From Candidatus Gastranaerophilales bacterium (GTDB lineage Bacteria; Cyanobacteriota; Vampirovibrionia; Gastranaerophilales; Gastranaerophilaceae), in NCBI GenBank assembly GCA_944323115.1, contig CALURG010000079.1:1-64000 (forward strand): a stretch of DNA of 64,000 nt, in the 5' to 3' direction. The notes below the pieces were generated by a model. The model was not told where the DNA came from. It saw only the letters and a program-made list of their open reading frames with translations, and made no database searches. Below are positions 1 through 8,629 of this stretch, one piece after another. Numbering within the stretch: the first letter of the stretch is position 1; each line of letters starts with the position of its first letter. A program made the translations under genes and the position numbers.

Positions 1-31
1 ATGTATCCGGTTTTCTTATCAAATATTTCAT
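1..31 (-). CDS. 5' end of an unidentified gene (truncated by window edge)
   Basis: Reading the minus strand, an ATG at 31-29 is preceded by the ribosome binding site AGGAG at 42-38 with a 6-base spacer, and opens MKYLIRKPDT before the window ends. Only ten codons are visible, so no function can be given. A strong hairpin terminator at 81-119 separates it from the next minus-strand gene. The start is convincing because of the well-placed Shine-Dalgarno; the gene itself is inferred. Confidence 0.55.
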   Translation of the reverse strand, partial: MKYLIRKPDT

Positions 32-80
32 AATTTTCTCCTCGTTTGTTCTTTTAATAATTTTTTTATATTTTTTACAA

Positions 81-119
81 AAAAAATGATACTTACATTG
101 CCTGTAAGTATCATTTTTT
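81..119 (-). terminator. Rho-independent terminator, probably bidirectional
   Basis: A 17-base perfect inverted repeat (81-97 with 103-119) has a 5-base loop and an A/T-rich base that supplies a T-run on both strands. On the minus strand it lies just after the stop of the 101-aa gene that ends at 146. Confidence 0.8.
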
Positions 120-145
120 CGTATAAACTATTATTCTTTTATTTT

Positions 146-451
146 TTAACTTTCCATATCTTTGTCAAACTGTGCCAGTTGTTTTTTCTTCAAATTGTGA
201 ACAACCGCATCTACCAAAAAATCATAGGATTTCATTTTTTGGATTTCCGGAGAAAATTCTCTGATAAGAGATTCTCTGACAATTTCTTCCAATTTATCAT
301 TTGCTGTCTGCGTATTGTTGTCAGAACAAATCATATCAATGTATTTTGAATTTACCTTGTAATCTTGAATTTGTGAAAACATAAGCCATTTGAGTTTTGG
401 CTTGATTGAATTTAATTTTTTCACGATTTTCAAGTTTTTTAAATTAAACAT
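146..451 (-). CDS. Hypothetical protein, 101 aa
   Basis: This is a lysine-rich, probably helical soluble protein with no motif I recognise, no signal peptide and no membrane segment. The start is supported by AGGTGG about 8 bases upstream of the ATG, and the gene is followed by the hairpin terminator at 81-119, so it looks like a monocistronic transcript. Codon use resembles its neighbours. Function unknown. Confidence 0.6.
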   Translation of the reverse strand: MFNLKNLKIVKKLNSIKPKLKWLMFSQIQDYKVNSKYIDMICSDNNTQTANDKLEEIVRESLIREFSPEIQKMKSYDFLVDAVVHNLKKKQLAQFDKDMES

Positions 452-652
452 ATTTTATTCCACCTATTTATATTAATGAGTCTTGGTAGTTCACACACAA
501 TTATAAAGTATGCTCAAAAGTTAAATTTACTTTTTTATACTATGGTCTTAACAATTTGTTACTAAAAGCGTATTCTTTAATATTTATTAGTATTTTCGTT
601 GTTTTTTGGGTTTTTGTCAACGCCAAAATAATTTTTTAAAATCATGTACCAA

Positions 653-678
653 AAAGCCGGCTTGCAAAAACCGGCTTT
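653..678 (-). terminator. Rho-independent terminator
   Basis: AAAGCCGG (653-660) pairs with CCGGCTTT (671-678), and on the minus strand the stem is followed by a T-run. It sits about 30 bases after the stop of the small gene at 709-867. Confidence 0.8.
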
Positions 679-708
679 GTTAATTTCTATTTAATTTTTT
701 TATATAAT

Positions 709-867
709 TTAATCCCAGCAGAATTTATTTTTAAATTTTTTCTCCTTTTTTCTCGGCTTAACACATTTTTTTTCATTGAACATCAATTTGATGTCATTGA
801 GCTCTTCTTTTAGTTCCTCAAGAGCAAGGTCTGATTCCATGTCTAAATACATGTTTTTTGTAATCAC
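709..867 (-). CDS. Small acidic/basic hypothetical protein, 52 aa, GTG start
   Basis: I choose the GTG at 867-865 because GGAGG (879-875) lies 7 bases upstream; the longer reading frame from 912 has no properly spaced ribosome binding site. The protein has an acidic helical middle (LALEELKEELNDIKLMF) followed by a lysine-rich tail ending CWD. The leader contains an inverted repeat, GAACCG/CGGTTC (895-900 with 918-923). A terminator follows at 653-678. Function unknown; it could be a small DNA- or protein-binding factor, but nothing shows this. Confidence 0.55.
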   Translation of the reverse strand: MITKNMYLDMESDLALEELKEELNDIKLMFNEKKCVKPRKKEKKFKNKFCWD

Positions 868-1008
868 GAATACGCCTCCAAATTCTACTAATACGAACCG
901 CAAAAAATTCATCCCTTCGGTTCACATATAATATTTACGGATTTTTACGAAAAAACTTTAGTATTATTTTCAAAATCTTTATAATCTGTTACAAACTTTT
1001 TAAAAAAC

Positions 1009-1635
1009 TTATGAATTTCTTAATTTATAAATTTCCTCAATTTCTTTTTTAGAAAGCTCTTTTGGTCCGCCCAAAAGCAAAGAGTTTAAGTATATTTGAG
1101 CATAAGTTTCGGCTGTTTCCGTAAGATAATATGCATTTTTCAAATCCGTACCGCCGATTATTATCCCATGATTTGCAAGCAAAACAGCATTGTGTTTTTC
1201 AAAATATTTAGCAGTATTTTCAACAAGTTTGTTTGAACCCGGAAGAGCATAGTCCGCAACAGGAATTTCTCCAAAATAAAAAACATTTTCAGATATTATA
1301 GGTTTCGAAAGAGGTATCCTGCAAACCGCAAAAGCTGATATATACGGGGAATGACAGTGTACGATAGCGTTTATGTCAGGCCTGATTTGATAAATTGCAA
1401 TATGCAGATTTTTTTCGGACGAAGGCTTTTTGTTTCCTTCAACAACATTTGCATTTTCATCTATCAGAACAATATCATCAAAAGACAACTCACTAAGACA
1501 GGTACCTGAAGCGGTAATTAAAATTTTGTCTTCAAAACGTGCACTGATGTTTCCGGATGTTGCCGGCGACATATTTTTTTGCGAAAGTTTTTTTCCGTAT
1601 TCTATTATCTTGGATTTAAGTTCTTCTTTTTGCAT
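1009..1635 (-). CDS. Class II aldolase/adducin family protein (fuculose-phosphate aldolase-like)
   Basis: A zinc-dependent class II aldolase of 208 aa, the usual length for L-fuculose-phosphate/L-ribulose-phosphate enzymes. The TSGNIS phosphate-binding loop is near residues 27-32, the catalytic glutamate is expected at E74 (PSSEKNLH), and the metal-binding histidines are H93 and H95 (VHCHSPY) and H156 (LANHG). Such enzymes split a sugar-1-phosphate into dihydroxyacetone phosphate and an aldehyde, or epimerise or dehydrate related phosphosugars. The sequence cannot separate fuculose-phosphate aldolase from a methylthioribulose-phosphate dehydratase or a deoxyribulose-phosphate shunt aldolase, and no pathway neighbours help. 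It is divergent from the sigma factor gene, sharing a 65-bp spacer. Confidence 0.85.
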   Translation of the reverse strand: MQKEELKSKIIEYGKKLSQKNMSPATSGNISARFEDKILITASGTCLSELSFDDIVLIDENANVVEGNKKPSSEKNLHIAIYQIRPDINAIVHCHSPYISAFAVCRIPLSKPIISENVFYFGEIPVADYALPGSNKLVENTAKYFEKHNAVLLANHGIIIGGTDLKNAYYLTETAETYAQIYLNSLLLGGPKELSKKEIEEIYKLRNS

Positions 1636-1700
1636 GATTTCATTTTACCAATTTTTTACATAAAATGATATAATAAAACAATATTAGAGAGGAAAAACTT

Positions 1701-2522
1701 TTGTCAAAAACAGGAACAAAAATTGTGGCCGGAAATTTACCCAAACTTGTCGACTACGACCAAGTGGCAGTTTGGCTTGATGAATATCAAAAAATAAATT
1801 CGGAAAAAAGCAAAAAACATTTGCAAAACCTTATTGCAATAACCTGTATGCCTCTTGTAAAAAAAGTAGCAAGAACTCTCGCAAGAAGAAGCACCGACCC
1901 TGTTGAAGATATTATTCAAGTGGGCAGTGTAGGGCTGATTAAGGCAATAAGACTCTATAATTCTAAAATCAGCAAAAATTTTAAATCATATGCAACTTAC
2001 CTGATAACAGGTGAAATTCGCCATTACCTTAGAGATAAAGCTGCAATGATAAAAGCACCCAGAGCAATTCAGGAACTCGCCTATCGTGTACACAAACTTA
2101 CACTTGAAATGATAGAAGAACAGGGGGAAAAGCCTACGGATAAAGAAATTGCAAACAAAATGGAACTCCCTGTTGACAAAGTACAGGAAGCAATCGATGC
2201 AGACAGAAGAAAAACTATAGTGTCTCTTGACCAGCTTACGTTCCAAGATGATGATGACTATTGCAATTGGGGAGATAAAATAGCGGATATAAACTATGAA
2301 AATGCTCAAAGTTTGAGAGAAGACCGCATGATGCTTACAGAATCTCTGGGCAATATTGAACCAATGCTTCAAAAAATTGTTGAAATGACTTATTTTAAAG
2401 ATTTGAGCCAGGTAGAAATAGCAAATCAGCTTGGAATTTCTCAAATGCAAGTTTCAAGAAAACTTAAAAAAGCACTGGTGCTTTTGCATGACATAATTAA
2501 AGAAAAACAAGCGGAACAATAA
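1701..2522 (+). CDS. Group 3 RNA polymerase sigma factor, SigB/SigF type
   Basis: A 273-aa sigma-70 family alternative sigma factor. Region 2 is visible as DIIQVGSVGLIKAI and FKSYATYLITGEIRHYLRD, and region 4 carries the helix-turn-helix LSQVEIANQLGISQMQVSRK. The GEIRHYLRD and SQMQVSR signatures are typical of the SigB/SigF/SigG branch rather than FliA/SigD, which has a RIRGA-type motif. Start is TTG at 1701 with GAGAGG about 8 bases upstream. The prepilin peptidase gene begins 2 bases after its stop, so they are co-transcribed. In cyanobacteria SigF controls pilus and motility genes; the pairing with prepilin peptidase and the nearby flagellar block suggests a similar role, which is inference. 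Confidence 0.9.
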   Translation: MSKTGTKIVAGNLPKLVDYDQVAVWLDEYQKINSEKSKKHLQNLIAITCMPLVKKVARTLARRSTDPVEDIIQVGSVGLIKAIRLYNSKISKNFKSYATYLITGEIRHYLRDKAAMIKAPRAIQELAYRVHKLTLEMIEEQGEKPTDKEIANKMELPVDKVQEAIDADRRKTIVSLDQLTFQDDDDYCNWGDKIADINYENAQSLREDRMMLTESLGNIEPMLQKIVEMTYFKDLSQVEIANQLGISQMQVSRKLKKALVLLHDIIKEKQAEQ

Positions 2523-2524
2523 AC

Positions 2525-3499
2525 ATGACTGTATTTTGGGTAACATACGTGTTTATATTCGGTCTGTGTATAGGCAGTTTTTTAAATGTAGTTGTTTTAA
2601 GGGGTCTTTCGGGAGAATCTATTGTTTTGCCTCCTTCTCACTGCACAAAATGCAATCACAAACTTGCGTGGTATGACAATATCCCTGTTTTGTCTTATCT
2701 TTTGTTAAGAGGGAAATGCAGATACTGCAAAGAAAAAATAAGCATTCAATACCCTCTGGTGGAACTTTTTACGGGACTGGTTTTTGCAGGGATTTATTAC
2801 AAATACGGTTTTAGTTTAAACACCTTTTTTCTTGTGATTGCAGCCTCTTTATGCACAGTAATGGCAGTTACCGATATAAAAGAAAAAGTGATTCTTTCAG
2901 TACATGCGTATATTCTTGCTGCATTGGGGCTTTTGTACAACTTCTTTAATATTTCCGGTGCTAATTCAGCAAAAATCAGTCTTTGGATAGCAAATTTCAA
3001 TATTTCCGTTTATCAATCATTTATCTACTCTTTGTTAGGACTGATAGGCGGTTTTGCTGTTATGAGTTTTATTGCTCTTGTTACAAAGTTGATAACAAGA
3101 AAAGACTGTTTCGGAGAAGGTGACTCATATATATTGGGCTCTTTGGGAGCATTTTTCGGTATTTCAAATGCAATAGTAATTTTAATCCTCAGCATATTCA
3201 TATGGGGAGGACTTGCCGTACCTGTTTTTTTGTACAAATGGTTTAAAGATAAAAACTTTAAAATATTCAGTGCATTATTGTTGTTTGTTATTTCTGCAAT
3301 TTTATACGGACTTGGTGAATTTTTTGACATATTTACATCAAATCTTTTCCACTGGTTTGCTTTTCTCCTTATGGCAAGTATAGGCCTGTACTGCTGCAAG
3401 CTTCTTGTACAATCCATAAAAGAAGGTGAAAAACTGACAATCATTCCTTACGGCCCGGCACTTATTTTTGGTGTGTTTGTTGTAATGTTTTTGCTGTAG
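2525..3499 (+). CDS. pilD: Prepilin peptidase (type IV leader peptidase/N-methyltransferase)
   Basis: An integral membrane aspartyl protease that cleaves and usually N-methylates type IV pilin-like precursors at the inner membrane. The N-terminal GSFLNVVVLR and the zinc-type tetracysteine motif (CTKCNHK and CRYCKEK) mark the methyltransferase domain, and the two catalytic aspartates are in TDIKEK (near residue 117) and GEGDSY (near residue 199). At least six hydrophobic segments follow. Length 324 aa is slightly longer than the usual 250-290 aa because of an extended C-terminal membrane part. It is coupled to the sigma factor upstream (2-base gap). Pilin genes themselves are not in this window. 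Confidence 0.92.
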   Translation: MTVFWVTYVFIFGLCIGSFLNVVVLRGLSGESIVLPPSHCTKCNHKLAWYDNIPVLSYLLLRGKCRYCKEKISIQYPLVELFTGLVFAGIYYKYGFSLNTFFLVIAASLCTVMAVTDIKEKVILSVHAYILAALGLLYNFFNISGANSAKISLWIANFNISVYQSFIYSLLGLIGGFAVMSFIALVTKLITRKDCFGEGDSYILGSLGAFFGISNAIVILILSIFIWGGLAVPVFLYKWFKDKNFKIFSALLLFVISAILYGLGEFFDIFTSNLFHWFAFLLMASIGLYCCKLLVQSIKEGEKLTIIPYGPALIFGVFVVMFLL

Positions 3500-3578
3500 A
3501 TTGTTTAAATTTGTTATAACAAAACGGATAAAATACTCTTGCCTTTCAGTCACAGGCATATTAAATAAAATTTTTATT

Positions 3579-3696
3579 GACCACATGGTCTATATGCAAA
3601 AAATAAATTTCAACCATCGGGTTGATGAGAAAATACTTCATATAGAGTAACTTATACATGAGGGATAATAATTAATCTGTTTGGTTGATTTCAACC
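3579..3696 (+). promoter_or_regulatory. Cluster of inverted repeats upstream of the flagellar block
   Basis: Three short inverted repeats lie in the 200-bp gap before the lytic transglycosylase gene: GACCA/TGGTC (3579-3590), TCAACC/GGTTGA (3610-3625) and GGTTGA/TCAACC (3683-3696). The last two share the same arm in opposite order. They could be operators for the flagellar operon or RNA stem-loops. No clear promoter consensus could be assigned. Confidence 0.3.
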
Positions 3697-3701
3697 CTTA
3701 A

Positions 3702-4343
3702 ATGGTAAGAAAACTTGGGCAGGACAAAAGAATAGTGGAACTCAGTGGATTAGATATTACTCTAAGACGTATGCAGGCTATTGAAAGTACTTTCAACAGC
3801 TTGGCAAACTTTGGCATGGAACCTGTAAGACCTGATCAGGATTTTCAAAAAATTCTTGATGCAAACATGTCATCAAAATCCTCAAACAATTCTTCTCCTT
3901 TTGTGAACAAGATTTTTTCAAGCGAATTAAACGGTTCTTCTGAACAAAACGCAGATATAGACAATCTTATTGAAACTTACAGTGCAAAAAACGGTCTTGA
4001 CAGTGCGTTTGTAAAAGCCGTAATCAAACAGGAATCAGGATTTCAGCCGGATGTAACATCTCACTGCGGAGCGATGGGGCTTATGCAGCTTATGCCTGCA
4101 ACCGCAAATTCATTGGGCGTAAAAGATGCCTATGACCCTGAACAAAACATAGCAGGCGGAACAAAATACCTTAAAGGGCTGCTGGACAGATTCGGAGGAG
4201 ACAAATCGCTGGCACTTGCCGCATACAATGCAGGGCCCAATGCAGTAGCAAAATACAACGGCATCCCGCCATACAAAGAAACACAAAACTACGTTAAAAA
4301 TATAATGAGTATGTATCAAAAATACAGCGGAGGCAGACAGTAA
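3702..4343 (+). CDS. Lytic transglycosylase with SLT domain, flagellar cluster
   Basis: A 213-aa protein whose C-terminal two thirds is a goose-lysozyme-like SLT domain: the catalytic glutamate is in IKQESGF (near residue 112), followed by GAMGLMQLMPATA and LALAAYNAGPNAV. It cleaves the peptidoglycan glycan strand with anhydromuramate formation. The N-terminal 80 residues are low complexity, and there is no signal peptide, so export may be through the flagellar apparatus. The stop overlaps the flgF start (TAATG). Position and content suggest it opens the wall for rod passage, replacing the muramidase half missing from flgJ here. The ATG at 3702 lacks a clear Shine-Dalgarno; an internal start near codon 24 is possible. 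Confidence 0.88.
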   Translation: MVRKLGQDKRIVELSGLDITLRRMQAIESTFNSLANFGMEPVRPDQDFQKILDANMSSKSSNNSSPFVNKIFSSELNGSSEQNADIDNLIETYSAKNGLDSAFVKAVIKQESGFQPDVTSHCGAMGLMQLMPATANSLGVKDAYDPEQNIAGGTKYLKGLLDRFGGDKSLALAAYNAGPNAVAKYNGIPPYKETQNYVKNIMSMYQKYSGGRQ

Positions 4344-5158
4344 TGATATCAAGAGGCATAGACATAGCGGCAAAAGGCATGATGAGCCTGATTGATTTTC
4401 AGGACTCCACTGCAAACAATATTGCAAACGTAAATACAGCAGGATACAAAAAAGAAGGTCTTTCTTTCAGAAACGTTTACAACGCTCTTATTGAAGAACC
4501 GACTGAAAGAAACAATCCGAAAAATCAAGACGGAAGACTTGTCGGAGAAATAAGTATGGGTTCCGTTACACACAGGCTTGTCCACCAGTTTACTCAAGGT
4601 ACTTTATCAAGAACGGAAAATCCTCTGGATTTGGGTATTGAAGGCGATGGCTTTTTCAAACTCAGAGCACCTGACGGAACAATTACTTATACAAGAAACG
4701 GTTCTTTCTGCATAAATTCACAAAACCTTTTGACAGACATGCAAGGCAACCAGGTTTTGGACTACAACAACCAGCCGATAAGAATAAACTTGAGAGAACT
4801 GAATGTAAAATCTGAAAAAGATATTACCGTAAATGAAGACGGGACAATAGTCGCAACAAGAAATGAAACAGCACAGGCCCTTCAAAGAATCGGTATTTAC
4901 GATTTTGCAAACAAAGACGACATGATGGCAGTAGGCACATCAATGTATGTTCCTAAAAATATAAACACAAACCCTGAAATAAGAGCACAAAAATTTTCAG
5001 TACAACAGGGTGCAATTGAACTTTCTAATGCAAACATAATCAATGAAATGATTAACTCAATTAAAGTATCCAGAAACTATGAAACACTAAGCAGCTTTGT
5101 GAGAGAAAAATCAAACCAGCTCTCTCAGGCAATTAATCTGGGCAGACTAAATACATAA
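4343..5158 (+). CDS. flgF: Flagellar basal-body rod protein FlgF
   Basis: Part of the proximal rod. The N-terminal motif STANNIANVNTAGYKKE and the C-terminal helix SNANIINEMINSIKVSRNYE are the paired ends typical of axial flagellar proteins; the middle LGIEGDGFFKL and TYTRNGSF are shared by FlgF and FlgG. Length 271 aa fits. It overlaps the upstream gene by one base (TAATG) and is followed 51 bases later by flgG. I call it FlgF rather than FlgG because the second copy downstream matches FlgG more closely. Confidence 0.9.
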   Translation: MISRGIDIAAKGMMSLIDFQDSTANNIANVNTAGYKKEGLSFRNVYNALIEEPTERNNPKNQDGRLVGEISMGSVTHRLVHQFTQGTLSRTENPLDLGIEGDGFFKLRAPDGTITYTRNGSFCINSQNLLTDMQGNQVLDYNNQPIRINLRELNVKSEKDITVNEDGTIVATRNETAQALQRIGIYDFANKDDMMAVGTSMYVPKNINTNPEIRAQKFSVQQGAIELSNANIINEMINSIKVSRNYETLSSFVREKSNQLSQAINLGRLNT

Positions 5159-5209
5159 TTTAAAAAGAAAGAATAAAAAGACTATTAAAAAATCAGCGGG
5201 AGAGAGAAA

Positions 5210-5998
5210 ATGCTAAGATCACTAACAACAGCAGCAACAGGTATGATAGCACAACAAAACAATTTGGATGTTGTGGCAAACAACGTTGCAAACGTAAACA
5301 CAACGGGTTTTAAAAAATCCAGAGCGGAATTTCAGGACTTGCTTTCTACAGCAATAAGAACACCCGGTGCAATGATTACACAGGGTACATATCAGCCTGT
5401 CGGTGTTGAAATCGGTCTCGGTGTAAAAACATCCGCAACAAGAAAAATTATGACAGGCGGTGTAATGCAAAGTACAGGAAATAAATATGATATGGCTATT
5501 GAAGGCGAAGGATTCTTCCAGATAGTCAGACCTGACGGTACACTTGCATACACAAGAGACGGCTCCTTTGCTCCTGATGCAGTCGGCCAGCTTTGTACTT
5601 CTGACGGATATCTCCTTCAGCCGCAGATAACCATCCCGCAAAATACTACAGAGGTAAACATTACCCCTGACGGAAACATTTCCGTAAAAGTCGGAAACGA
5701 TACAACCCAGACAATTGTAGGACAGATTCAGCTTGTCAGATTCCAAAACCCAGCCGGTTTGCTTTCTATAGGCCACAACCTGTACGTTGAAACACCGGCA
5801 TCAGGCACACCGATACCGGGTACACCTGACCAAGACGGCGTAGGCTCTATTCAGCAGGCATTTTTGGAAGGTTCAAACGTACAAATCGTTGACGAAATGA
5901 TAAACCTGATTAAGGCTGAAAGAGCTTTTGAAACAAACTCAAAAATCATCACAGCCGCTTCGGATATCCTCAGAACAACCAATCAGATAGTGACATAA
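5210..5998 (+). CDS. flgG: Flagellar distal rod protein FlgG
   Basis: The distal rod subunit, 262 aa as in model species. It opens MLRSLTTAATGMIAQQ, carries the signature NNVANVNTTGFKKSR, IEGEGFFQI and TRDGSF, and ends in the conserved MINLIKAERAFETNSKII helix. A strong Shine-Dalgarno (GGGAGAG) precedes the ATG. It is exported by the flagellar type III system, so it has no Sec signal. Confidence 0.96.
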   Translation: MLRSLTTAATGMIAQQNNLDVVANNVANVNTTGFKKSRAEFQDLLSTAIRTPGAMITQGTYQPVGVEIGLGVKTSATRKIMTGGVMQSTGNKYDMAIEGEGFFQIVRPDGTLAYTRDGSFAPDAVGQLCTSDGYLLQPQITIPQNTTEVNITPDGNISVKVGNDTTQTIVGQIQLVRFQNPAGLLSIGHNLYVETPASGTPIPGTPDQDGVGSIQQAFLEGSNVQIVDEMINLIKAERAFETNSKIITAASDILRTTNQIVT

Positions 5999-6052
5999 AT
6001 TAAATAATAAAATTAACTCGATAAATTAAAAACCAAAGAAGGCAGAACAAAT

Positions 6053-6766
6053 TTGAAAAACATAATTAAAACAATTTTAATAACATCAATAATCCTAAGC
6101 ACAGCTTCAGTTTGCAGTGCTCAGGTGATTTCTGCCGACAAATTCAAATCTCTTGTCGCAAAACAAGCCCAAAAAGATTTGCTGAAATACGATGTTGATG
6201 AATCGGAAGTAACCGTAGGACATCTGCCTGTAGACAGTTTTACACTGCCTGACGGCAAAGTTACGGTAGAGATAGTTGCAGGTTCAAACAACCTGACTGC
6301 AAGAGAATTCAAAAAAATTAATCTGTACGTAAACGGCAAGTATGCAAGAACTTATTATGCACCCATTGAAACAAAAGCTTTCAAATATGTAGCCGTAGCC
6401 AAAGAAATGATTCCGAGAGACAAAGTTGTACCGCTTCAAGCAGTAGAGTTTAAAAAAATGAATGTTGTCGGAAACCTCAACAACACAGTCAGCATGAACG
6501 ACATTGCAAAAGAACTCGTTGCAACAAAAGTCTTTTATCCGGGTGAAATGATTACAAAAAGATATACTATGGCAAAACCTGATGTTGTGAAAAATGCTAT
6601 GGTTACAGTAAATTTCAGAGCAGGGTCAGATTTGAATGTTTCAGTAGAAGGCACTGCTCTTATGCAGGGAAATATCGGCGACATGATTCAAGTGAAAAAC
6701 AAAAGATACAACAAAATATACACAGGCGAGGTTATCGGCATAAATCAAGTGCTTGTGCAAATATAA
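6053..6766 (+). CDS. flgA: Flagellar P-ring assembly chaperone FlgA
   Basis: A periplasmic chaperone for P-ring (FlgI) assembly. A Sec signal peptide covers roughly the first 24 residues (KNIIKTILITSIILSTA... SA), followed by the SAF-like region with VAKEMIPRDKVVPLQAVEF and KVFYPGEMITKRY, and ending with the conserved VKNKRYNKIYTGEV. The start is TTG at 6053 with AAGAAGG upstream. It sits between flgG and flgH, the order seen in many Gram-negative flagellar operons. Confidence 0.9.
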   Translation: MKNIIKTILITSIILSTASVCSAQVISADKFKSLVAKQAQKDLLKYDVDESEVTVGHLPVDSFTLPDGKVTVEIVAGSNNLTAREFKKINLYVNGKYARTYYAPIETKAFKYVAVAKEMIPRDKVVPLQAVEFKKMNVVGNLNNTVSMNDIAKELVATKVFYPGEMITKRYTMAKPDVVKNAMVTVNFRAGSDLNVSVEGTALMQGNIGDMIQVKNKRYNKIYTGEVIGINQVLVQI

Positions 6767-6795
6767 AAATTTTTCAGGGGAGAAAAAACAAAAAA

Positions 6796-7446
6796 ATGAG
6801 AAGAGTTAAAACAAAAAATTTCATAAAAAAAGCAGTGCTGATACTTGCAATTGCAATGTTTTCAATAAATATTGCACAAGATACAAAAGCAGAATCACTC
6901 TATGCACTAAATTTAACTCAAACTTATTATTCAGAACCAAAATCTCTCTTTGGAGGAGTCAGAGCACGTTCTGTAGGCGATTTGGTAACAATTGTTCTGT
7001 CAGAAACAATTACATTCAATGATTCATTGAATTATTCTTCAGACCGTTCGGCAAACACAGTAGACAATTTTACCAATTTTATAAACAAAATTTTGCCGGG
7101 TACTCCTTTAAACAACCAGTTCAACAACTTTGGCGGTTCAAACACTGTTGAATCAACAACAAGCAACCAAAGACAATTGGGTATCAATGACTACGTAACC
7201 GTTCAGGTTGTACAGCTTTTGCCAAACGGAAATCTCATGGTTCAAGGCAAAAAAACTTTAGTTAACGGAAATGAAAGAGTAGACTTTCTCGTAAGCGGTG
7301 TCGTTGACCCAAGATCAATTGACCAAAACGGACAGGTCTACTCAAGAAATGTTGCCAACTTCCAATTCGCACTTGCAGGCAAGGGAACAGTATCAAGAGC
7401 AGGCAACGAAGGTATCATAAACAGAGCGGTAAAATACCTGTTCTAG
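6796..7446 (+). CDS. flgH: Flagellar L-ring protein FlgH, without lipobox
   Basis: The outer-membrane L-ring subunit: SLFGGVRARSVGDLVTIVLSE near residues 50-70, NDYVTVQVVQLLPNGNLMVQG, and GVVDPRSIDQNG are strong family motifs. Length 216 aa fits. An N-terminal hydrophobic signal is present (residues 12-30), but there is no lipobox cysteine; the whole protein contains no cysteine, although most FlgH proteins are lipoproteins. GGGGAG upstream is unusually far (13 bases) from the ATG. Its stop overlaps the alternative GTG of flgI. Confidence 0.93.
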   Translation: MRRVKTKNFIKKAVLILAIAMFSINIAQDTKAESLYALNLTQTYYSEPKSLFGGVRARSVGDLVTIVLSETITFNDSLNYSSDRSANTVDNFTNFINKILPGTPLNNQFNNFGGSNTVESTTSNQRQLGINDYVTVQVVQLLPNGNLMVQGKKTLVNGNERVDFLVSGVVDPRSIDQNGQVYSRNVANFQFALAGKGTVSRAGNEGIINRAVKYLF

Positions 7447-7469
7447 TGAATAAAACAAGGGAAAAAGAA

Positions 7470-8573
7470 ATGACCAGGTTTTTAAAAGTAATAACAGCAA
7501 TAATAATGATAGCAGGCATGATTTCGTCGGACGTACTGGCGACAATGGTGAGAATAAAAGACATTGCACATGTAAAAGGCGTCAGAAACAACCAAATAGT
7601 CGGCTACGGTATCGTTGTCGGTTTGCCGGGTACAGGTGACAACTCACGTTCAACACAGATTACAAACCAAATGCTCCTGCAAAATCTGGGCACGGTAATC
7701 GAACAATCAAACTATATCCAAAAAGGTTCTTCAGCAGCCGTTCTCGTTACGGCAACTGTTCCTCCGTTTGCAAAAAACGGCGACCAAATTGATTTGACCG
7801 TATCAACAATGGCTGACGCAAAGAGTCTTGAAGGCGGTGTTCTTGTTCAAACACAATTGAGAGCCCCGAACGGAGAAATCATTGCAATAGGTCAAGGCCC
7901 TGTATCAGTAGGCGGTATTTCAAAAGACTCCAACGGAACAAGTACAAGAACAGCCATAACAACAACAGGCCGTATACCAAGAGGAGGTATTGTTGAAAGA
8001 GACATAAATACAGTAATAGGCGACGAAAACTCTCTTACACTTCTTCTTGACAAATCAGATTACACAATGGCTACAAGAGTTGCCGGAACAATCTCCAGAA
8101 ATGTTACCGCCGCAAAAGCTCTTGACGGCTCAAGCATAAAAGTTGCAATTCCGGCAAAATTCAACAATGACAGAATTGCATTCCTCTCAATCATAGAAAA
8201 CATGATGGTTGATGCGACAAGAGACAAAGCACGTGTTGTAGTAAACGAAAGAACAGGAACTGTTGTAATAGGCAGCGAAGTAAAACTTCTTCCGGCAGCC
8301 GTTGCACACGGAAATATTACGGTAACTGTTCAAACAACAAATCAGGTTTCACAGCCTGAACCGTTTGCAGGCGGTACAACTACAGCTTTTGCAAACAGTG
8401 CTGTATCAGTAAACAAAGGCGGCGGAAGTCTTGTCACCATGCCGGCTAACAGCACGCTGAACGATTTGGTTCGTGCACTGAATGCTATCGGTGTGGCACC
8501 GATTGACCTTATATCAATAATGCAGGCTCTGAGAGAAGCAGGAAGCCTCCAGGCAGAAATTCAGGTAATTTAG
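7470..8573 (+). CDS. flgI: Flagellar P-ring protein FlgI
   Basis: The periplasmic P-ring subunit, 367 aa from the chosen ATG. I prefer ATG 7470 over the GTG at 7446 because AAGGG lies 8 bases upstream and the Sec signal peptide then starts at once (TRFLKVITAIIMIAGMISS). Mature protein begins MVRIKDIAHVKGVRNNQIVGYG, the hallmark N-terminus (shown here in pieces: VRIKDIA, GVRNNQ, GYGIVVGLPGTGD). It ends with the conserved LIAxMQALREAGSLQAE-type motif. FlgA, FlgH and FlgI together show that the cell has an outer membrane. Confidence 0.95.
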   Translation: MTRFLKVITAIIMIAGMISSDVLATMVRIKDIAHVKGVRNNQIVGYGIVVGLPGTGDNSRSTQITNQMLLQNLGTVIEQSNYIQKGSSAAVLVTATVPPFAKNGDQIDLTVSTMADAKSLEGGVLVQTQLRAPNGEIIAIGQGPVSVGGISKDSNGTSTRTAITTTGRIPRGGIVERDINTVIGDENSLTLLLDKSDYTMATRVAGTISRNVTAAKALDGSSIKVAIPAKFNNDRIAFLSIIENMMVDATRDKARVVVNERTGTVVIGSEVKLLPAAVAHGNITVTVQTTNQVSQPEPFAGGTTTAFANSAVSVNKGGGSLVTMPANSTLNDLVRALNAIGVAPIDLISIMQALREAGSLQAEIQVI

Positions 8574-8629
8574 AGATTCTGTATACACTTCGTACAAATC
8601 TCAAAAACAAACAAAAAGGTAAAAACAAA

